DNA of 64,000 bases from Lysobacteraceae bacterium NML93-0793 (GTDB lineage: Bacteria; Pseudomonadota; Gammaproteobacteria; Xanthomonadales; Xanthomonadaceae). A program made the translations under genes and the position numbers. How positions within the stretch are numbered: position 1 is the first letter of the stretch; each line of letters begins with the position of its first letter. A model generated the notes under the pieces. That model did no database searches and was not told the DNA's origin. It was given only the letters and a program-made list of their open reading frames with translations. The stretch lies in assembly GCA_002324875.1 (NCBI GenBank), contig NTJG01000006.1:124001-188000 (forward strand), written 5' to 3'. Positions 9,220-17,711 of the stretch are shown one piece after another.

Positions 9220-9235
9220 CTGACAACGCTGTCAG
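9220..9235. promoter_or_regulatory. LacI-type operator candidate upstream of GH16 gene
   Basis: CTGACAACGCTGTCAG is an inverted repeat (CTGACA / TGTCAG around ACGC) with a central CG-containing core. It lies 67-82 bases upstream of the GH16 start. The shape (even palindrome, CG in the middle, TGACA arms) is that of LacI-family sugar-regulator operators common in Xanthomonadales carbohydrate genes. No regulator gene is adjacent. Confidence 0.5.
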
Positions 9236-9317
9236 AACGTCGGGCAGCCGATGTCACGTTCGGGGCAGGCGGTCACGGAACGTCGTTCGGATCACGTGAA
9301 ACGGCGCCCATACAGAA

Positions 9318-9347
9318 ACCGCCGGTGCTGCGGTTGCAGCATCGGCG
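9318..9347 (-). terminator. Strong hairpin after pirin gene
   Basis: A 13-bp stem with one G-T pair (9318-9330 with 9335-9347) and a four-base loop. On the minus strand it is followed by TTTCTGT. It sits between the pirin stop and the GH16 promoter region, so it likely ends pirin transcription. The U-run is imperfect. Confidence 0.55.
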
Positions 9348-9378
9348 GCCTGATGCCGGCAGCCGGAACACGTGCGCC

Positions 9379-10080
9379 CTACGGCGCCGTGTCGACCAGG
9401 ACCAGCTCCGCGTCCTCGAGCGCCGTCACCCGGATCGTGGCTTCGTCCCGGATCGCGGCGCCATCGCGGGGGTCGATGCGCGTGCCGTTGATCTCCACCG
9501 CGCCCGAGGCCGGGACGAGGTAGCCCAGGCGGCCGGCGGCGAACACGTAGTCGGCCGTGTCGCCCGCTTTGAGCGTTGCGCCGAGCACGCGGGCCGACGC
9601 ACGGATGGGCAGGGCGTCGTCGTCACCGGCGAGACCGCTGGCCAGCGCGACGAATCCGCCGCTGCGTGCATCCTTCGGAAACGGCTTGGTGCCCCACGTC
9701 GGCGCGCCACCGCGGGCATCGGGAATGATCCAGATCTGGAAGATCTTGGATGCGTCGCCTTCCATGTTGTATTCGGCATGCTGGATGCCGGTGCCGGCAC
9801 TCATCACCTGCACGTCGCCGGCTGCGGTGCGGCCCGCGTTGCCTAGATTGTCCTTGTGGCTGATCGCGCCTTCGCGGACGTAGGTGATGATCTCCATGTC
9901 CGAATGCGGATGCGGGGGGAACCCCGTGCGCGGGGCGATCGCGTCGTCGTTCCAGACGCGCAGCGCGCCCCAGCCCATGCGCGCGGGATCGTGGTAGCTC
10001 GCGAACGAGAAATGGTGATGGGCGTCGAGCCAGCCGTGGTTCGCGGCGCCAAGGGTGTCGAAGGGACGACGTTCGATCAT
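9379..10080 (-). CDS. Pirin family protein (YhaK/quercetinase-like)
   Basis: A 233-residue bicupin. The N-terminal cupin metal ligands are visible: two His in PPHPHSDMEI and a His and Glu in GIQHAEYN. Together these give the 3-His/1-Glu site of pirins. Relatives act as quercetin 2,3-dioxygenases or redox sensors; the physiological role here is unknown. The length matches the family. It is transcribed divergently from a LysR regulator across a ~98-bp spacer with a palindrome. That is the usual arrangement for LysR control of pirin genes. Confidence 0.92.
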   Translation of the reverse strand: MIERRPFDTLGAANHGWLDAHHHFSFASYHDPARMGWGALRVWNDDAIAPRTGFPPHPHSDMEIITYVREGAISHKDNLGNAGRTAAGDVQVMSAGTGIQHAEYNMEGDASKIFQIWIIPDARGGAPTWGTKPFPKDARSGGFVALASGLAGDDDALPIRASARVLGATLKAGDTADYVFAAGRLGYLVPASGAVEINGTRIDPRDGAAIRDEATIRVTALEDAELVLVDTAP

Positions 10081-10145
10081 GACGGTCTCCAGGAGTTCGG
10101 GAATGGCGCCACGTTACGCCTTGCGCGGAATGCAAGGAACGGAAA

Positions 10146-10165
10146 GAATGGAACACCATCCATTC
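10146..10165. promoter_or_regulatory. Palindrome in pirin/LysR divergent promoter
   Basis: GAATGGA and TCCATTC are perfect 7-bp inverted arms separated by six bases. The repeat is 13 bases before the LysR start and ~66 bases before the pirin start. The position fits an operator shared by the two divergent genes and a negative self-regulatory site. The motif is tighter than the usual T-N11-A LysR box, so the binding protein is inferred only. Confidence 0.45.
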
Positions 10166-10178
10166 CGTTTGTGACACC

Positions 10179-11093
10179 ATGCAGCTTCCTGATCTCGAAG
10201 CCTGGGCCATTTTCTCGCGCGTGGCCGAGCTGGGTTCGTTCGCGGCCGCGGCCGAGGCGCTGGGCATCACCCAACCCACGGTGTCGAAGGCGATCGCGCG
10301 CCTGGAGAAACGGATCGGTACGCCGCTGCTGCACCGCACGTCGCGCCGGATGACGCTCACCGCCGCCGGCGAGGCCGCCGTCGAGCGTGCGACCCGGCTG
10401 CTGGCCGAAGGTGAAGCGGTCGAAGCGGCGGTCACCGCGCAGGCGCTCAGTCCGCGCGGCCACGTGCGCATGGCCGCGCCGATGTCGTTCGGCGTCGCCC
10501 ATGTCGCGCCGCTGTTGCCGGCCTTCATGGCGAAGTTTCCCGACGTGACGCTGGAGTTGGTGCTGAGCGACGAGACGGTGGACATCGTCGGCGGCGGCTT
10601 CGATCTGGCGCTGCGCATCGGCACGCTGGACGATTCCAGCCTGATCGCGCGTCGGCTGTGCGGCGTGCGCATTCTGCTGGTCGGCGCGCCCGCGTACTTC
10701 GAGCGGGCGGGGCGCCCGAAACACCCGCGCGACCTGGCCGGCCATCGCGGCCTGACCTACGCCTACGCACGTTCGGGCGCGGCGTGGCGCTTCCACCACG
10801 CGCGCCATGGCGACTACTCGGTCGGCGTGCCCTCGGTCCTGCGCGCGAACAATGCCGAAGCGCTGACGCCGGCGCTGCTGGCCGCGCAGGGCCTGGCACT
10901 GCAGCCGGAATTTCTGGTCTGGCGCGAACTGCGTCGCGGCGCGCTCGAAATCGCGTTGCCAGGGTGGCAGCCGCCGGAGATCGCCGTACACGTGGTCATG
11001 CCACCGGGCCGCAGCCGCCCGGCGCGTGTGCAGGCCCTCGTCGACCATCTCGCCCGCAAGCTGGCGCAGGCGCCGTGGGCGTCCGCCGAATGA
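10179..11093 (+). CDS. LysR family transcriptional regulator
   Basis: A 304-residue LTTR. An N-terminal winged helix-turn-helix (residues ~5-65; FAAAAEALGITQPTVSKAIARLE) is followed by a linker helix and a substrate-binding periplasmic-protein-like domain. Length is typical. The arrangement with pirin suggests it regulates pirin and itself; the effector is unknown. The ATG at 10179 lies 13 bp after a palindrome, so a bound protein there would block its own transcription. Confidence 0.93.
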   Translation: MQLPDLEAWAIFSRVAELGSFAAAAEALGITQPTVSKAIARLEKRIGTPLLHRTSRRMTLTAAGEAAVERATRLLAEGEAVEAAVTAQALSPRGHVRMAAPMSFGVAHVAPLLPAFMAKFPDVTLELVLSDETVDIVGGGFDLALRIGTLDDSSLIARRLCGVRILLVGAPAYFERAGRPKHPRDLAGHRGLTYAYARSGAAWRFHHARHGDYSVGVPSVLRANNAEALTPALLAAQGLALQPEFLVWRELRRGALEIALPGWQPPEIAVHVVMPPGRSRPARVQALVDHLARKLAQAPWASAE

Positions 11094-11103
11094 CGCCGCT
11101 GCG

Positions 11104-11584
11104 TCAGCGCGCCGCGCTGTGGTCGTGCGTGTGGTCACCGCGCAGCGCAAGCGCGCGATAGGCGATGCGTTGCGCATCGTCGAACGCGGCTGCGGCGCCA
11201 CGCGGACGGTCCGGTCCGGACGGGCCGTCGAGCACCAGCGCCGCGCAGAGGCCGGCGATGATCACGATGTGGTTCTCGCGTCACCGCGAGGCCGGCCATG
11301 TGATCGGCATGGCGATGCGACATCACCACCATGTCGAGATCGGCGAGGTCGATGCCCTTGGCCGCCACATTGCGCCGGAACGTCTCGGCATCGTTTCCGG
11401 TATCGAACAGGATGCGCCGACCGTCGACCTCGACCAGCGCGGCGAACCCCCAGTCCTTCTCAAGCGCGGGATCGTCGCCGAAGGCGTCGTAGAGCACGGT
11501 GATCGTCGGCGGGGTGTCGTCCGCGCATGCGGGCAGTGCAGCGGACAGCAGCAGGATCAGCAGCAGAACGGGGCGCAGCGGCAT
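11104..11584 (-). pseudogene. Metallo-beta-lactamase fold protein, truncated and out of frame
   Basis: The 5' half (from ATG 11584) encodes a signal peptide and the start of an MBL-fold protein of the dihydropteroate-synthase-annotated group: ITVLYDAFGDDPALEKDWGFAALV, RILFDTGND, and the zinc motif HRHADHMAGL. Similarity stops right after the HxHxDH motif, where normal members continue for ~180 residues. The open frame then runs on with low-complexity Arg-rich residues. A second frame (11283 to stop 11104) encodes ~58 plausible residues (HIVIIAGLCAALVLDGP...GDHTHDHSAAR) that are not MBL and that I do not recognise. This looks like a deletion joining two gene remnants. Confidence 0.7.
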
Positions 11585-11729
11585 GGCGGTGGCTCGACGG
11601 GACCGGACCTGCAGCTTGGGTCGCGCGGACGTCGGGCCGCGCTCTGATTCCGGCACACCGTGTTGCCTGATCCGCGACGCTGTCCGCGCCGTGCGTTACC
11701 GTAGCGCCGGTTTTTTTCCGAGCCGTGCC

Positions 11730-12797
11730 ATGCCCGTGACCGCCCGCCTGATGCTGCCGTGCCTGCTCGCCGCGCTTGCCGGTTGCGTCGCAGGCCGCAC
11801 GAACGAGATGCCGCCCAGGACTGCCGCCATGACCCGATTCACCGACATCACCGAGACCCGCTTCACCACGCCCGAGCGCTACGCCGAGGACATGGCGGCC
11901 GCGGCGACGCCGGCGGCCGCGGCGACGGCGCCCGACGTCGACGGCGTCCGGATCGGCGTGTTCGCCGGCCATCCGGCCGTGCTGGTCGACACCCCCGATG
12001 CACGCGCGGCCATCGCGCTGCACGGCGGGCATCTGATGTCGTACGTGCCGGCGGGCGGCGAGGACGTGCTGTGGCTGTCGCCGCGGCTGGCCGACGTGCC
12101 GGCCGCGATCCGCGGCGGCGTGCCGGTGATCTGGCCGTACTTCGGTCGTCAGGGGCAGACGAGCGATGTGCCCTCGCACGGGTTCGTGCGCACGGTGCGC
12201 TGGCAGCTGGTCGAGGCGACGCGCGACAGCGACGGCACCATCGCGCTGACACTGGCGCCACCGCGCTACGCGAGTCTCGGTCTCGATCTGCGCATGCGTC
12301 TGCGCATCGGCAAGACCCTCGAGCAGACGCTCGAAACCACCAATACCGGGGACGCGCCGGTCGTGTTCACCCAGGCATTGCACACCTACTTCCGCGTGTC
12401 CGATGTCGCCGGCGTGCGCGTCGAAGGCCTCGACGGCCTGCGCCTGCTGGACAAGAACGACGGCTACGCCGCGCACACGCAGCACGGTGACTGGGTGCTG
12501 GACGACGCCCGCGATCCCGGTCGCAGCGACTACATCTACACCGGGGCCGGCGGGCACTACCGGCTCGACGATCCCGGCCTGGACCGGCGCATCGAGCTCA
12601 CCACGTCGGGCAGCCGCTCGCTCGTGGTCTGGAATCCGGGCGAGGCCTCCGCCGAGCGCAGCACGGACATGAACGACGGCGCGTGGCGTGGCTTCCTGTG
12701 CCTGGAGGCGGCCAACGCCGGCCCCGATGTCGTGGCGCTCGCGCCCGGCGCAACCCATGCGCTGAGCCAGCGTGTCCGCGTGCTCGCGCGCGACTGA
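11730..12797 (+). CDS. D-hexose-6-phosphate mutarotase (YeaD-like), start uncertain
   Basis: A galactose-mutarotase-fold protein of 355 residues from ATG 11730, catalysing alpha/beta interconversion of hexose 6-phosphates. HTYFRVSDV carries a conserved His, and the SHGFVRTVRW and VIWPYFG blocks match YeaD-type aldose epimerases. The first 19 codons read as a lipoprotein signal with LAALAGC. That would place a sugar-phosphate enzyme outside the cytoplasm, which is unexpected. A second ATG at 11829 has an AGGA nine bases upstream and would give a 322-residue cytosolic form nearer the family length. Both starts are possible; I list the longer one. Confidence 0.82.
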   Translation: MPVTARLMLPCLLAALAGCVAGRTNEMPPRTAAMTRFTDITETRFTTPERYAEDMAAAATPAAAATAPDVDGVRIGVFAGHPAVLVDTPDARAAIALHGGHLMSYVPAGGEDVLWLSPRLADVPAAIRGGVPVIWPYFGRQGQTSDVPSHGFVRTVRWQLVEATRDSDGTIALTLAPPRYASLGLDLRMRLRIGKTLEQTLETTNTGDAPVVFTQALHTYFRVSDVAGVRVEGLDGLRLLDKNDGYAAHTQHGDWVLDDARDPGRSDYIYTGAGGHYRLDDPGLDRRIELTTSGSRSLVVWNPGEASAERSTDMNDGAWRGFLCLEAANAGPDVVALAPGATHALSQRVRVLARD

Positions 12798-13143
12798 GGG
12801 GGCGGCACGGGACGGGGCTTCCATCCGCTCCGGCGCGCGCCGCGCTCGTCGCGCGTCAGCGGCGGTGATACGCGGCACGCGGCCACGCCTCGGCCCTGGC
12901 GCAGACGGCTCGGCGGAGGACGCCCAGGTCCGCACGGCCGCGTTCTGCGGATCCCTCAAGCCACGAGGCCGAACGTCGGGCCGTTACCCAGCGTGACGGC
13001 CTGGGCATCGATCCATCGCCGCGAGTGCCATTGGTTGGGGGCGGATCCGGGCGGCGGGCCTGCCCGGACCGGTATGCTGGAGGGACCGGTTTCGCGTGCA
13101 ACTGCCGCGACGCCGGCCCGACACGCCATTCCGGAGATCGACC
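12798..13143. other. Gene-free spacer
   Basis: 346 bases between the mutarotase gene and the M13 peptidase gene. I see no convincing coding frame, RNA gene or hairpin terminator. A GGAG ribosome-binding sequence just before the TTG of the peptidase gene lies at its right end, so the promoter of that gene must be in this stretch. Confidence 0.5.
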
Positions 13144-15270
13144 TTGAAGAAGACCCTGCTGTCCGCGGCCACGGCCGTCGCGCTGACGATGGCGGCCTCG
13201 TCCGCTGCCGCTCACGACCATGACCACGCCTGCCTGGACGATCTGTGCCAGCTGCAGACTCTGTTCCAGGCCGACGCGCCTGCGGGCGGCAGTGCCGACG
13301 CACCGGTCGCCGCCCAGCGCATGGGCACCTGGGGCATCGACACCGCCGGCATGGATACCAGCGTCCGCCCGGGTGACGACTTCTTCCGCTACGTCAGCGG
13401 CACCTGGGCCGACACCACCGAGATTCCGTCGGACAAGTCCAGCTACGGCGCGTTCCTGATCCTGCGCGACCTGTCCGAAGCGCGCGTGCGCCAGCTCGTC
13501 GAGAGCTACCGGATTGACGACGCGGCGCATGCCGATCGCGCCAAGGTGGCCACGCTGTATGCGGGGTTCATGGACCAGGCCGCGATCGAGGCCGCCGGCG
13601 CGCAGCCGCTGGCACCGAAGCTCGCCGCGATCCGCGCCGCCGCCGACCACGAAGCGCTCGCGCGCCTGATGGGTGAGAGCCACGGTGGCTTCGGCCGCAG
13701 CTTCTTCGGCGTGGGCGTCTCCGACGACCAGCGCGATCCCGATCGCTATACGCTGTACATGAGCCAGTCGGGCCTCGGCCTCGGTGATCGCGAGATGTAC
13801 CTGCGCGAGAACTTCGCGCCGCAGCGCGAGCGCTACCAGGCCTACATCGCCCAGATGCTCGAACTCGCCGGCTGGGACAACCCGCAGGGCAACGCCGAAG
13901 CCATCCTCGCGCTGGAGACGAAGATCGCCGAGGCGCACTGGACCCGCGCCGAGAGCCGCGACCGCGACAAGACCTACAACCCGGTCGAACTGGCCGCGTT
14001 CGAGACCACCGCGCCGGGCTTCCCCTGGGCGACGTTCTTCGAGGCTGCCGGCGTCACCGCGGCGCCGCGCGCCGTCGTGCGCCAGGACACCGCGATCCCG
14101 AAGATGGCGCAGATCTTCGCCGACACCGACGTCGCCACGCTGCAGGCCTGGCAGGCCTTCCACACCGCCGACAACGCCGCGCCGCTGCTGTCGAAGGCGT
14201 TCGAGGACGCGAACTTCGAATTCCGCAACAAGTTCCTGTCCGGCCAGCCGGAGCAGCGCGAGCGCTGGAAGCGTGGCGTGTCGTTCGCCGAGAACGCGAT
14301 GGGCGAGGCGATCGGCCGCGACTACGTCGAGCTGTATTTCCCCGCCGACGCCAAGGCCAAGATGGACGAGCTGGTCGCCAACGTAAAGGTGGCGATGGGC
14401 GCGCGTCTCGACCAGCTCGACTGGATGGGGCCGGAGACCAAGAAGGAAGCGCGCGCCAAGCTCGAGAACTTCGGCCTGAAGATCGGCCATCCGGACGAGT
14501 GGCGCGATTACAGCGGCCTCGACGTGCAGCCGGGTGACGTGTTCGGCAACGCCGAGCGTTCGATGGCGTTCGAATGGGATTTCCGCCGTGCGCGCATCGG
14601 CCAGCAGGTGGACAAGGCCGAGTGGGGCATGACCCCGCAGACGGTCAATGCCTACTACAACTCGGTCAAGAACGAGATCGTGTTCCCGGCGGCGATCCTG
14701 CAGCCGCCGTTCTTCGATCCCGAAGCGGATCCGGCGGTGAACTACGGCGCGATCGGCGGCGTGATCGGCCACGAGATCATCCACGGCTTCGACGACCAGG
14801 GCCGCAAGTCCGATGGCGCCGGCGTGCTGCGCGACTGGTGGACGGCCGAGGATGCGGCGAAGTTCGAGGCCCAGGCGGCCAAGCTCGGCGCCCAGTACGA
14901 GGCCTACGAGTTCCCGCAGCTGCCGGGCATGCACATCAACGGCCGCGTGGCGATGGGCGAGAACATCGGCGACCTCGGTGGCCTGACGATCGCGCTCGAA
15001 GCCTACCGCCGCTCGCTGGGCGGCCAGCCGGCACCGGAAATCGACGGCTACAGCGGCGAGCAGCGCCTGTTCATGGGCTGGGCCCAGGTGTGGCGCACGC
15101 TGTGGCGCGACGACGCGCTGCGTCAGCAGCTGGTCAACGGCACGCATTCACCGGGTCACATCCGCGCGTTCGCGCCGCTGCGCAACATCGATGCCTGGTA
15201 CGACGCCTTCGGCGTGACCGAGCAGGATGCACTGTGGATCGCACCGGATGACCGCGTGCGGATCTGGTGA
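13144..15270 (+). CDS. M13 family (neprilysin-like) metallopeptidase
   Basis: A 708-residue secreted zinc peptidase. HEIIH at residues 543-547 and E606 in GENIGDLGG form the zinc site, and NAYYNSVKNEIVFPA is the M13 substrate-binding block. A Sec signal (LKKTLLSAATAVALTMAAS) ends near AAA. TTG 13144 is chosen because GGAG lies at a proper distance before it and the signal peptide begins there; the next upstream ATG would add 16 basic residues. The mature N-terminus is unusual: HDHDHACLDDLC, a His/Cys cluster that could bind metal. A perfect hairpin follows the gene. Confidence 0.92.
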   Translation: MKKTLLSAATAVALTMAASSAAAHDHDHACLDDLCQLQTLFQADAPAGGSADAPVAAQRMGTWGIDTAGMDTSVRPGDDFFRYVSGTWADTTEIPSDKSSYGAFLILRDLSEARVRQLVESYRIDDAAHADRAKVATLYAGFMDQAAIEAAGAQPLAPKLAAIRAAADHEALARLMGESHGGFGRSFFGVGVSDDQRDPDRYTLYMSQSGLGLGDREMYLRENFAPQRERYQAYIAQMLELAGWDNPQGNAEAILALETKIAEAHWTRAESRDRDKTYNPVELAAFETTAPGFPWATFFEAAGVTAAPRAVVRQDTAIPKMAQIFADTDVATLQAWQAFHTADNAAPLLSKAFEDANFEFRNKFLSGQPEQRERWKRGVSFAENAMGEAIGRDYVELYFPADAKAKMDELVANVKVAMGARLDQLDWMGPETKKEARAKLENFGLKIGHPDEWRDYSGLDVQPGDVFGNAERSMAFEWDFRRARIGQQVDKAEWGMTPQTVNAYYNSVKNEIVFPAAILQPPFFDPEADPAVNYGAIGGVIGHEIIHGFDDQGRKSDGAGVLRDWWTAEDAAKFEAQAAKLGAQYEAYEFPQLPGMHINGRVAMGENIGDLGGLTIALEAYRRSLGGQPAPEIDGYSGEQRLFMGWAQVWRTLWRDDALRQQLVNGTHSPGHIRAFAPLRNIDAWYDAFGVTEQDALWIAPDDRVRIW

Positions 15271-15291
15271 TCACGCGCCAGCGTTGAGACA

Positions 15292-15321
15292 CGACAGGGC
15301 CGGGATTTCCCGGCCCTGTCG
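15292..15321. terminator. Bidirectional terminator hairpin
   Basis: A 14-bp perfect inverted repeat (15292-15305 and 15308-15321) with a very short AT loop, 22 bases after the M13 stop. Only a weak T-run follows. It separates the M13 gene from the convergent OsmC gene. Confidence 0.7.
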
Positions 15322-15367
15322 CGTTGTGGGGCTGTGGATCCGGACAGGGACGCTGCGAACAACGGCT

Positions 15368-15390
15368 GTCATCCCCGCGCGTGCGGGGAC
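15368..15390. repeat. REP-like palindrome of Xanthomonadaceae type
   Basis: TCCCCGC and GCGGGGA arms around GCGT, preceded by GTCA and followed by CGGCGACTTCACGTCTTGAAG. This matches the general form of the abundant intergenic repeats of xanthomonads (a TCATCCCCGC...GCGGGGAC core followed by a conserved tail). It is in the spacer between convergent genes, the usual place. Only one copy is seen in this window. Confidence 0.5.
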
Positions 15391-15512
15391 GGCGACTTCA
15401 CGTCTTGAAGACCAGAGGCACGGGATTCCGCCTGACCGGACACACGGCCGGTGCACGCCACGAAACGACGGGCGACAGAAAACGTGTCGGACCTTCCTGA
15501 GGTCGCCCCCGC

Positions 15513-15926
15513 TCAGTCGCCCAGCGTACTCGCCACGCGCACCTCGCCGGTCAGCAGCCGGTGGATCGGACAGGCATTGGCGATCTGCAGCAGGCGCTCG
15601 CGCTGCTCGGCATCGAGCGGGCCGCGCAGGTGGATGGTGCGGGTGATGTCGGCGCCGGCGGCGGGTTTGCCGTCGGGATCGAGGTCGAGTTCGACCTCCA
15701 CCGATTCCAGTGGCCACTGCTTGCGCGCGGCGTACATGCGCAGCGTGATCGCGGTACATGCGCCCAACGCCGAGAGCAGCAGATGATCCGGCGTCGGCGC
15801 GGTATCGCCGCCGCCGAGGGCGGTGGGCTCGTCGGCGTGCCAGGTGTGGCCGGCGCCGTCGTCGAGATCGACGCGATAGTCGGGGCCGGCGGTGCGTGCC
15901 GTCAGCCGGGCGCGTGCGGTGCTCAT
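15513..15926 (-). CDS. OsmC family protein
   Basis: A 137-residue OsmC/Ohr-fold protein. The two redox cysteines of the family are present: LGACTAITLRMYA (first Cys) and ANACPIHRLL (second Cys). These are consistent with thiol-dependent peroxidase activity, or with the YhfA-like branch. ATG 15926 gives MSTARARL, with GGAG a few bases upstream. It is downstream of the AbgT gene's antisense-free spacer and convergent with the M13 gene. Confidence 0.9.
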   Translation of the reverse strand: MSTARARLTARTAGPDYRVDLDDGAGHTWHADEPTALGGGDTAPTPDHLLLSALGACTAITLRMYAARKQWPLESVEVELDLDPDGKPAAGADITRTIHLRGPLDAEQRERLLQIANACPIHRLLTGEVRVASTLGD

Positions 15927-16029
15927 GGGGATCGTCTCCGTGCAGGGCGGCCCGGCGGGCCGCACGCCGCCAGCGTGCCACGGCGTGCGACCCGACGTCG
16001 GCGCACGGGAGGGATCCGCCTGCGCGGCC

Positions 16030-17628
16030 TCAGCCCGGCGTGTAGTACGTCGGCGCGCCCGGCCCGACCGGCAGGCCGAGGCCGAACACCCAGAGGAAGA
16101 ACACCGCGGTCCAGCCGACGAAGAACACGATGGAGTAGGGCAGCATCATCGCGATCAGCGTGCCCACGCCCAGGTTGCGCTGGTAGCGCGCGGCGAAGGC
16201 CATGATCAGCCCGAAGTAACTCATCATCGGCGTGATCAGGTTGGTCACCGAATCGCCGATGCGGTAGGCGGCCTGGATCACTTCCGGGCTGTAGCCCACC
16301 AGCATCAGCATGGGCACGAAGATCGGCGCGGTGACTGCCCACTGCGCCGAGGCCGAGCCCAGCGACAGGTTGATCAATCCGCACAGCGCGATGAAGGCCA
16401 AAAATACCAGCGGACCGGTCAGGCCGATCGACTGCAGCAGGTTCGAGCCCAGCACCGCCATCACCTGGCCGAGCTGGGTCCAGTTGAAGAACGCGACGAA
16501 CTGCGCGGCGAAGAACACCAGCACGATGTAGAGACTCAGCGTGGCCATCGATTTCGCCATCGCGTCGATCACGTCGCGGTCGTTGCGGATCGTGCCGGTG
16601 AGCGCGCCGTAGACGATGCCCGCCACCGCGAAGAACACGGCCACCAGCACCACGATGCCGGTGAGGAACGGGCGCAGGCTGCCCAGGGTGTCGTCGACCC
16701 CCGGCAGACGCAGCGCGCCGTTCGCGGGCACCGTGAGCGCAGCGATCACGCCCGCGACCAGCAATGCCGCCAGGCCCGACCACATCAGCGCGCGGCGCTC
16801 GCGCGCCGCCAGCGGATCCATGTTCACCGGCTCGGCGTCGGGATCGAGCTGCTTCGGATCGAACGCGCCGAGCTTCGGCTCGACGATATACGTGGTCACG
16901 AACCAGCCGAGGAACGTGACCACGAAGGTGCTGGCGATCATGAAGTACCAGTTGACCGCGGCGTGCACCTCGTAGGTGGGGTCGATCAATCGCGCCGCTT
17001 CCTGGGTGATGCCCGCGAGCAGCGGATCGACGGTGCCAATCAGCAGGTTCGCGCTGTAGCCGCCGGATACGCCGGCGAAGGCCGCCGCGAGGCCGGCCAG
17101 CGGATGGCGGCCGAGCGCGTGGAAAATCGCCGCTGCCAGCGGAATCACCACCACATAGCCCATCTCCGAGGCGGTGTTCGACAGCACCGCGGCGAACACG
17201 ATGACCACGGTGACCAGATTCTTCGGCGCGCCCAGCACCAGCGCCTTGATCGCGGCGGTCAGCAGACCGGAGCGTTCCGCGATGCCCACACCCAGCATCG
17301 CCACCAGCACCGTGCCGAGCGGCACGAAGGAGGTGAAGTTGGTCACCAGGCCCATGACGATCCGGCGCAGGCCCTCGGCATCGAGCAGGCTGATCACCCG
17401 GATGATGCCGTCCTCGGCGCGCCCGGAGGCGCCCTCGGGCCGGGGATCGGGTACCGAGACGCCGTAGGCGGCCAGCACGCCCGACAGCAGCACGATCAAC
17501 AGCGCCAGCAATGCGAACAGCGTCACCGGATGCGGCAACAGATTGCCGAGGAACTCGACGGTGTTGAGCAGCCGCGTGATCGCGCTGCGCGGCTCGGATG
17601 CGGGCGCTGCCGACTTGCCTCGGGTCAT
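16030..17628 (-). CDS. AbgT family transporter
   Basis: A 532-residue inner-membrane protein with about a dozen hydrophobic segments, typical of AbgT (p-aminobenzoyl-glutamate) transporters. Characteristic blocks include TNFTSFVPLGTVLVAMLGVGIAERSG, NTASEMGYVVVIPLA, GGYSANLLIG and SASAQWAVTAPIFVPML. Family members import p-aminobenzoyl-glutamate or export sulfonamides, using a proton gradient. Which direction applies here cannot be told. There is no adjacent abgAB. The following minus-strand gene, upstream of it, is DUF885. Confidence 0.94.
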   Translation of the reverse strand: MTRGKSAAPASEPRSAITRLLNTVEFLGNLLPHPVTLFALLALLIVLLSGVLAAYGVSVPDPRPEGASGRAEDGIIRVISLLDAEGLRRIVMGLVTNFTSFVPLGTVLVAMLGVGIAERSGLLTAAIKALVLGAPKNLVTVVIVFAAVLSNTASEMGYVVVIPLAAAIFHALGRHPLAGLAAAFAGVSGGYSANLLIGTVDPLLAGITQEAARLIDPTYEVHAAVNWYFMIASTFVVTFLGWFVTTYIVEPKLGAFDPKQLDPDAEPVNMDPLAARERRALMWSGLAALLVAGVIAALTVPANGALRLPGVDDTLGSLRPFLTGIVVLVAVFFAVAGIVYGALTGTIRNDRDVIDAMAKSMATLSLYIVLVFFAAQFVAFFNWTQLGQVMAVLGSNLLQSIGLTGPLVFLAFIALCGLINLSLGSASAQWAVTAPIFVPMLMLVGYSPEVIQAAYRIGDSVTNLITPMMSYFGLIMAFAARYQRNLGVGTLIAMMLPYSIVFFVGWTAVFFLWVFGLGLPVGPGAPTYYTPG

Positions 17629-17711
17629 CGTGCGGTCCGGTGCGGATGGCCGACCAGTCTAGCAAGGGCGGCGGACGCGACCGGAGGGCCCGGTCGCGTC
17701 GCGCCACGCCG

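Noticed and set aside
12856..15147. 763-codon minus frame under the M13 gene
   Set aside because: Complete shadow of a gene with clear zinc motifs.
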